The notes beneath the pieces are model-generated. The model saw nothing but the letters and a program-made list of their open reading frames with translations, was not told where the DNA came from and did no database searches. The translations under genes and the position numbers were made by a program. DNA of 64,000 bases from Ferrimonas sp. YFM (lineage in GTDB: Bacteria > Pseudomonadota > Gammaproteobacteria > Enterobacterales > Shewanellaceae), in contig NZ_AP027368.1 of assembly GCF_030296015.1 (NCBI RefSeq), positions 2,976,001 to 3,040,000 on the forward strand, written 5' to 3'. Of this stretch, positions 59,825 through 64,000 are shown in pieces; within the stretch, counting starts at the first letter, position 1; each line of letters starts with the position of its first letter.

Positions 59825-59853
59825 AAAAAAAGGACCCCAGGGGTCCTTTTTTT
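59825..59853. terminator. bidirectional terminator between flgN and fliJ
   Basis: AGGACCC (59831-59837) and GGGTCCT (59841-59847) flanked by A6 and T6; it lies between the convergent stops at 59804 and 59873. Confidence 0.85.
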
Positions 59854-59872
59854 ATGCCGTGATAGCGGGCGG

Positions 59873-60304
59873 CTAACGCCTGAATCCCCGGGCCGATGCG
59901 GCCATCCGAGCACCCGCTTCATCCTGCTGACGCTGCTCGGTGCGGTTGTGGCGTTCAACCCCCTGCTGACGGCGCTGCTCCTCGAGCCAGGCCAATCCCT
60001 GACGGCGGGCCAGGGCGTGCTGCCAAAGGCGGCTGATGCGCCCCTGTTCCTGCTCCGCCAGTCCCTGTTCCATAGCCAGTTTCTGGGTTGCCGGGATCAG
60101 CTGCCCCCGGTAGTGGCTGCGATTTTGCCAACTGAGGGCACAGCCTGTGGCCGGGGCCTCACCGCTGGCCTCCAGGGCCTGCTCCAGCCCCAGGCGACGG
60201 CGCTCGAGCTGTGCCAGCCTGAGCTGGCTGCGCTGCTTCTGCTGCCCCAGCTGAGCCATCTGCTTCTCCTGCTTCTCCCGCAGCAGCTGTATCTTACGCA
60301 CCAT
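59873..60304 (-). CDS. fliJ: flagellar export protein FliJ (lateral set)
   Basis: A 143-residue coiled-coil protein rich in Gln, Arg and Leu, following fliI. VRKIQLLREKQEKQMAQLGQQKQRSQLRLAQLERRR and the later helix with LAWLEEQRRQQGVERHNRTEQRQQDE match FliJ only in general character; the place after fliI supports the call. It couples the FliI ATPase to the export gate. Confidence 0.8.
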   Translation of the reverse strand: MVRKIQLLREKQEKQMAQLGQQKQRSQLRLAQLERRRLGLEQALEASGEAPATGCALSWQNRSHYRGQLIPATQKLAMEQGLAEQEQGRISRLWQHALARRQGLAWLEEQRRQQGVERHNRTEQRQQDEAGARMAASARGFRR

Positions 60305-61622
60305 GTTGGGCTATCTCCTCCAGCATTGTCTCCAGGGTCTGAGCGCTCTGCGCCAAATCAACCCGTTCATCTTTGTCCTGCTGCAAAAAGCCCGCCAATG
60401 TGGGGTAACTGCGCACCGCCAGGTCCAGCTCTGCATCCTGACCGGGTTGATAGCCCCCCAGGGGCAGCAGCTCGCGCACCTCCTGGTAGCGCCCCAGCAG
60501 ACGACGAACCCGGGCGGACGCCTGCAACTGCGCCTTGCTGTGCAGCTGATCCGCCACCCGGCTGGCCGAGGCGTTGATGTCGATGGCGGGGAAATGCCCC
60601 TGCTGTGCCAGGGCACGGCTGAGGACGATGTGACCATCGAGAATCGCCCGGGCGGCGTCGGCCACCGGGTCCTGCTGATCATCCCCTTCTGCCAACACGG
60701 TGTACAGAGCACTCAGGCTGCCGTTGGGGTGCTCGCCATTGCCCGCCATCTCCACCAGCGAAGGCAGGGTCGAAAACGCCGAAGGCGGGTAGCCCCGGGT
60801 CGCCGGCGGCTCCCCCAGGCTCAGACCGATCTCGCGCTGGGCCTGGGCATAGCGGGTCAACGAGTCCATCAGCAGCAACACATCCTGGCCCTGATCCCGG
60901 AATCCGGTGGCTACCTGGTGACACAGGCGGGCGGCGCGAAGGCGCATCAGCGGCGTGGTGTCGGCCGGGGCGGCGATCACCACCGCACGGCGACGCCCCT
61001 GTTCTCCCAGGGCATGGTCGAGAAATTCCCGGACCTCACGCCCCCGCTCACCGATGAGTCCCACCACCACCACATCCGCCTGGGTATAGCGGGTCATCAT
61101 CCCCAGGAGCACCGACTTGCCTACGCCGGAGCCGGCGAACAGCCCCAGGCGCTGGCCCTTGCCAATAGGCAGCAGGGTATTGAGGGCGCGCACCCCCACG
61201 TCCAGTTGTCCGGCGATGGGACGTCTGAGCAGAGGGTTAGGGACCTTGAGATGAGTCGGCTGGGCGCTGCAGTGACGCAGCGGGCCCTTGCCGTCGATGG
61301 GGTTACCGCTGCCATCGAGTACCCGGCCCAGCAGGCCGGGTCCGATGGGCACGGTGGAGGGGCCAGAGAGTGGCCGCACCCTGGCACCGGGCATCAATCC
61401 AGAGGTGGGATGCAAGGGCATCAGCAGCAGGGTGGCGCCTTCGAAGCCCACCACCTCGGCTTCCACCTCACTGCCATCGCGGCAGCCCAGCATGCAGCGG
61501 TCACCGGTGCCCAGCTGGCAGCCTACCGCCTCCAGCATCAGTCCGTTGACCCGAATCAACCTACCGTAGATGGTGGCAACCGGTACCTTGGGGTGACAGG
61601 CTAGGTTAAGCACCCTGGCCAT
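60294..61622 (-). CDS. fliI: flagellum-specific ATPase FliI (lateral set)
   Basis: A 442-residue F1-like ATPase from ATG 61622 (MARVLNLAC); ATG 61628 is an alternative. Walker A GLFAGSGVGKSVLLGM near 165-180, GLIGERGREVREFLDH, Walker B DVLLLMDSLTRYAQAQREIGLSLGEPP, and GGYQPGQDAELDLAV near the end. It energises type III export. It overlaps fliH and fliJ. Confidence 0.94.
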   Translation of the reverse strand: MARVLNLACHPKVPVATIYGRLIRVNGLMLEAVGCQLGTGDRCMLGCRDGSEVEAEVVGFEGATLLLMPLHPTSGLMPGARVRPLSGPSTVPIGPGLLGRVLDGSGNPIDGKGPLRHCSAQPTHLKVPNPLLRRPIAGQLDVGVRALNTLLPIGKGQRLGLFAGSGVGKSVLLGMMTRYTQADVVVVGLIGERGREVREFLDHALGEQGRRRAVVIAAPADTTPLMRLRAARLCHQVATGFRDQGQDVLLLMDSLTRYAQAQREIGLSLGEPPATRGYPPSAFSTLPSLVEMAGNGEHPNGSLSALYTVLAEGDDQQDPVADAARAILDGHIVLSRALAQQGHFPAIDINASASRVADQLHSKAQLQASARVRRLLGRYQEVRELLPLGGYQPGQDAELDLAVRSYPTLAGFLQQDKDERVDLAQSAQTLETMLEEIAQHGA

Positions 61623-62310
61623 GGTCATCCACCAGATGCTTGGCCACCTGCTCCATGCAGGCATCCAGCCGGGTGGCGGTGGAGGCGTCCGCCTCACACT
61701 CTTCGGTCACCACCCGCACATCGCCAATGCCCAGAGTCGGGTCGGCCTTAAGCTCCCACTGGGCCACCTGATCTGCCGCCACCTCGCTGAGGGTGGTGAG
61801 CACACCGGGCTCCAGGTGGATCACCGGATTGGTGCGCCCGTCCGGCAGAGCCGCCAGAGTCTCCTCGATGAGGCTCATGATCTGCTGTGGGTGCAGAGTC
61901 AGTTCACAGCGCACCACCTGCTCGGCCACCCGCTTTACCAGCTCAAGGATCAGCTCCTGCTGCCCCTTGAGCTGCTGTTCGTGGCCCTCTCGCAGCAGCT
62001 GCTGCAGTGCGGTCAGCGGAGCGATCATCGGCGCCAGACGCTGTTCCATCTCCTGATGGGCCTGGGCCTGGCCCTGGGCGCGGCCTTCTGCCACCCCCTG
62101 AGAGACCCCCTCTTGGCGGCCCGTCTCCAGGCCCTCCTGGTAGCCGGCCTCGCGGCCCTGCTCCATCCCCTCCTGATAACCCTGTTCCACCGCACGCTGA
62201 TAATCGGCGCCGGTAGACGCCGGCGCACTCTCCCCTCCCTGAGTTCCCAGGGGCGGGAAGTGGTAGAGACGCACCCGGCTCGCTTGGTTGTTCCAGTGTT
62301 GCTGACTCAT
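61606..62310 (-). CDS. fliH: flagellar assembly protein FliH (lateral set)
   Basis: A 234-residue protein with the Gly-rich GxxxG helical repeats typical of FliH (QGYQEGMEQGREAGYQEG onwards, about 42-80) and a C-terminal V-type ATPase subunit E-like domain (LILELVKRVAEQVVRCEL, HPQQIMSLIEETLAALP, ADPTLGIGDVRVVTEEC). It regulates FliI. Its start shares a base with the fliG stop. Confidence 0.9.
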   Translation of the reverse strand: MSQQHWNNQASRVRLYHFPPLGTQGGESAPASTGADYQRAVEQGYQEGMEQGREAGYQEGLETGRQEGVSQGVAEGRAQGQAQAHQEMEQRLAPMIAPLTALQQLLREGHEQQLKGQQELILELVKRVAEQVVRCELTLHPQQIMSLIEETLAALPDGRTNPVIHLEPGVLTTLSEVAADQVAQWELKADPTLGIGDVRVVTEECEADASTATRLDACMEQVAKHLVDDHGQGA

Positions 62311-63323
62311 TATTCCACCACCGGCTCTTCAAAGAGTTGCAGTTCCAGCTCCTTGGCTTCCATCATGCTCTTGGCCTTATCCATCACCTCGGCCCGGGCC
62401 AGGTCCGCCCTGGAAAGGGCCACGGCACCGATCGCCTCCATCCGGGTCTCAATGGAGGAGGACATCCGCTTGGGCAAGGCGCCCAGCACCGCCTTCTTGA
62501 GGTTGGAGTCCACCCCTTTGAGGGAGATGGCCAGGGTCTCCGGATCCACCTCTGCCAGCAGTTTCTGCAGGGTGTCGTCCTTCTGACGGCCCAGGATGAT
62601 GAAGTCGAACATGTTGTCCTCCACCTGGGTGGCCAGGGTCTGATCGTGCAATCGGAGCACCGACATCAGCTGTTCCCTGTCCCCCTCATAGCGGTTGAGG
62701 ATGTCCGCCACCTGTTTCACCCCGGCGACCTGGGTATGACTCTTCTCCATGGCGATGGCCACGCAGCGCTCCACCAGCTGGCGCAGCTCCTCCACCACAT
62801 CCCGGTCCAACTCGCCCAGGGCGGCGATGCGCAGCAGCACCTCATCGTGGCAGTGGCCCGGCAGGTGTTGCAGTACCAGGGAGGCGTTTTCCGCGGGCAG
62901 CAGCCCCAGCAGCACCGCCTGAAGCTGGCTGTGCTCGTGGGTGATCTCATGGGCCAGCAGTTTGGGGTCCACCCACTCCAGGCGACGCACCAGGGTCTGA
63001 ATCTCATCCCCATAGATGTTGTCGATGAGTCCCTTGGCCACCCGATCGCCCAGGGCGATGTCCAGAGTACGCTGCAGGTACCCCCGGGAGGCCCGGGCGA
63101 TGCCGGACTGATCCCGATAGGCATCGAAGAAGCGGCTCAGCACTCCGCCGGCCTCTTCATGGGAGATGTGGCTCAACCGGGCCATCTTGTGGCTCAGACG
63201 CTGCACGTCGCTGCGATCCAGGTGGGCCAACACCTTGGCGGCCCCCTCCTCGCCCATGCTCAGCAGCAGCATGGCTGCCTGTTCCATGTTGTCCATCTGG
63301 GACGATTTCAGGGCATTAGTCAC
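62310..63323 (-). CDS. fliG: flagellar motor switch protein FliG (lateral set)
   Basis: About 337 residues from GTG 63323 (GGAGCAGAGAAAC upstream); TTG 63338 is another option. N-terminal MDNMEQAAMLLLSMGEEGAAKVLAHL, middle domain EITHEHSQLQAVLLGLLPAENA with EHSQ in place of the usual EHPQ, and the C-terminal torque helix (FDFIILGRQKDDTLQKLLAEVDPETLAISLKG, RMSSSIETRMEAIGAVALSRADLARA). It links MS-ring to the stator. Confidence 0.92.
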   Translation of the reverse strand: MTNALKSSQMDNMEQAAMLLLSMGEEGAAKVLAHLDRSDVQRLSHKMARLSHISHEEAGGVLSRFFDAYRDQSGIARASRGYLQRTLDIALGDRVAKGLIDNIYGDEIQTLVRRLEWVDPKLLAHEITHEHSQLQAVLLGLLPAENASLVLQHLPGHCHDEVLLRIAALGELDRDVVEELRQLVERCVAIAMEKSHTQVAGVKQVADILNRYEGDREQLMSVLRLHDQTLATQVEDNMFDFIILGRQKDDTLQKLLAEVDPETLAISLKGVDSNLKKAVLGALPKRMSSSIETRMEAIGAVALSRADLARAEVMDKAKSMMEAKELELQLFEEPVVE

Positions 63324-64000
63324 GTTTCTCTGCTCCAATCCACTGGGAGATCACCTCGGCCACCCGGGCCGGTTCCTCCTTGGCCAGCATGCCAAGGTGC
63401 TCCAACTGTACGGTCAGCGGCGAGCCGGGCTCCGGCAGTCCCAGGGCCACGATGGCACTGCTCAGCCCCTTCTGCTCAGGCTCGACTTCCGGCGGCGGTG
63501 CCAGCTCAGGCGGGTTGTCGGCGACAGGCAGCGGCGGCGCCTCTTTCGGCATCCGCTCCACCTTGATCAGGTGGCTGACCATGGGGCGCAGCACGAAGAA
63601 GATCAGGCACAGCCCCACCAGGCCACCCACCAGGTAGCGAAAGTACTGGGCGTATTCCGGCATCTGCCACCAGGGCATGGGCTCCACCGGGGTCTCGGTG
63701 ACCACAGCAAAGGGGAACACCGACAGGGAGAACTGGTCACCCCGGCTGGCGTCGAAACCGATGGCATCACGCACCATCTGGGCCATCTGATCCTGCTGGG
63801 CCTGGGTCCAGGGTTGCTCCATGTCAGCACGCTGATTCACCAGCACCGAGACAGACAGCTGTTTCAGCTGGGCCTGCTGGTACTTGGTGTGGCGCACCGA
63901 GCGTCCCGCCTCGAAACTGCGGCTGGACTCCTCGCTCAGGGTGCTGGACTGGTTCGAGGGCTGCTCCCCCTCCTGGGCCGGTGGCTGGTTGGATAGGGCG
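63316..64000 (-). CDS. fliF: flagellar MS-ring protein FliF, C-terminal part (lateral set)
   Basis: Continues past the right edge; about 227 C-terminal residues are visible. It shows a periplasmic segment (RSVRHTKYQQAQLKQLSVSVLVNQR), DAIGFDASRGDQFSLSVFPF, a second membrane span (about FRYLVGGLVGLCLIFFVLRP), a proline-rich linker and the FliG-binding tail EPARVAEVISQWIGAEKRD. It is the base of the rotor; the upstream fliE and lafK are outside the window. Confidence 0.92.
   Translation of the reverse strand, partial: ALSNQPPAQEGEQPSNQSSTLSEESSRSFEAGRSVRHTKYQQAQLKQLSVSVLVNQRADMEQPWTQAQQDQMAQMVRDAIGFDASRGDQFSLSVFPFAVVTETPVEPMPWWQMPEYAQYFRYLVGGLVGLCLIFFVLRPMVSHLIKVERMPKEAPPLPVADNPPELAPPPEVEPEQKGLSSAIVALGLPEPGSPLTVQLEHLGMLAKEEPARVAEVISQWIGAEKRD

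Overview
The window looks like a chromosomal segment of a GC-rich marine or estuarine gammaproteobacterium of the Alteromonadales, most like Ferrimonas or a relative of Shewanella. The hints are a PhoP/PhoQ pair, YebG with a LexA box, Tol-Pal, TamAB, DUF3135 and DUF4136 proteins, a TorF-type porin beside an 11-heme cytochrome c, and a second (lateral, Flag-2 type) flagellar locus. The genus is an inference from gene content; no ribosomal RNA is present to test it.

Layout. 1-9.6 kb: the end of a sugar aminotransferase gene, an FAD oxidoreductase, small envelope and hypothetical genes, rimJ and the helicase gene hrpA. 9.7-11.6 kb: an NlpE-like lipoprotein gene, then a complete IS4-family element (10193-11613) with a 12-bp target duplication; it split a bidirectional terminator. 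11.6-17.2 kb: a YiaD-like lipoprotein, gamma-glutamyltransferase, a CBS-domain protein, a LysR regulator divergent from a SnoaL-like gene, and a periplasmic isoaspartyl peptidase. 17.4-23.1 kb: tamA-tamB. 23.2-29.7 kb: yebG with its SOS box, phoP-phoQ, an HD-GYP c-di-GMP phosphodiesterase and several small envelope genes. 29.9-30.85 kb: nine tRNA-Lys(UUU) genes in an exact 111-bp tandem array. 31.0-36.2 kb: the ybgC-tolQRAB-pal-cpoB operon. 36.3-41.0 kb: a prolyl oligopeptidase lipoprotein, a candidate small RNA gene (about 38763-38911), a TorF-like porin and an undecaheme cytochrome c.

41.4-64 kb is one large flagellar locus. In transcription order, mostly on the minus strand, it runs fliF(partial)-G-H-I-J, then flgA, flgM and flgN on the plus strand, then flgBCDEFGHIJKL, a LafW-like gene, and lafB(fliD)-C(fliS)-D-E(fliK)-F(fliL)-S(sigma28)-T(motA)-U(motB). 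This matches the order of known lateral/Flag-2 systems. A near-consensus sigma54 promoter drives flgB. No flagellin gene (lafA) is found where such loci normally carry it, between lafW and lafB; a 384-bp gene-free stretch and a small single-span membrane protein gene lie there instead.

How the parts work together: the flagellar block encodes basal body, rod, hook, cap, chaperones, hook-length control, a dedicated sigma/anti-sigma pair and a dedicated stator, so only the filament, export gate, switch complex and master regulator must come from elsewhere. Tol-Pal, TamAB, PhoPQ and the many lipoproteins form an envelope-maintenance theme. The porin-cytochrome pair suggests periplasmic or extracellular electron transfer.
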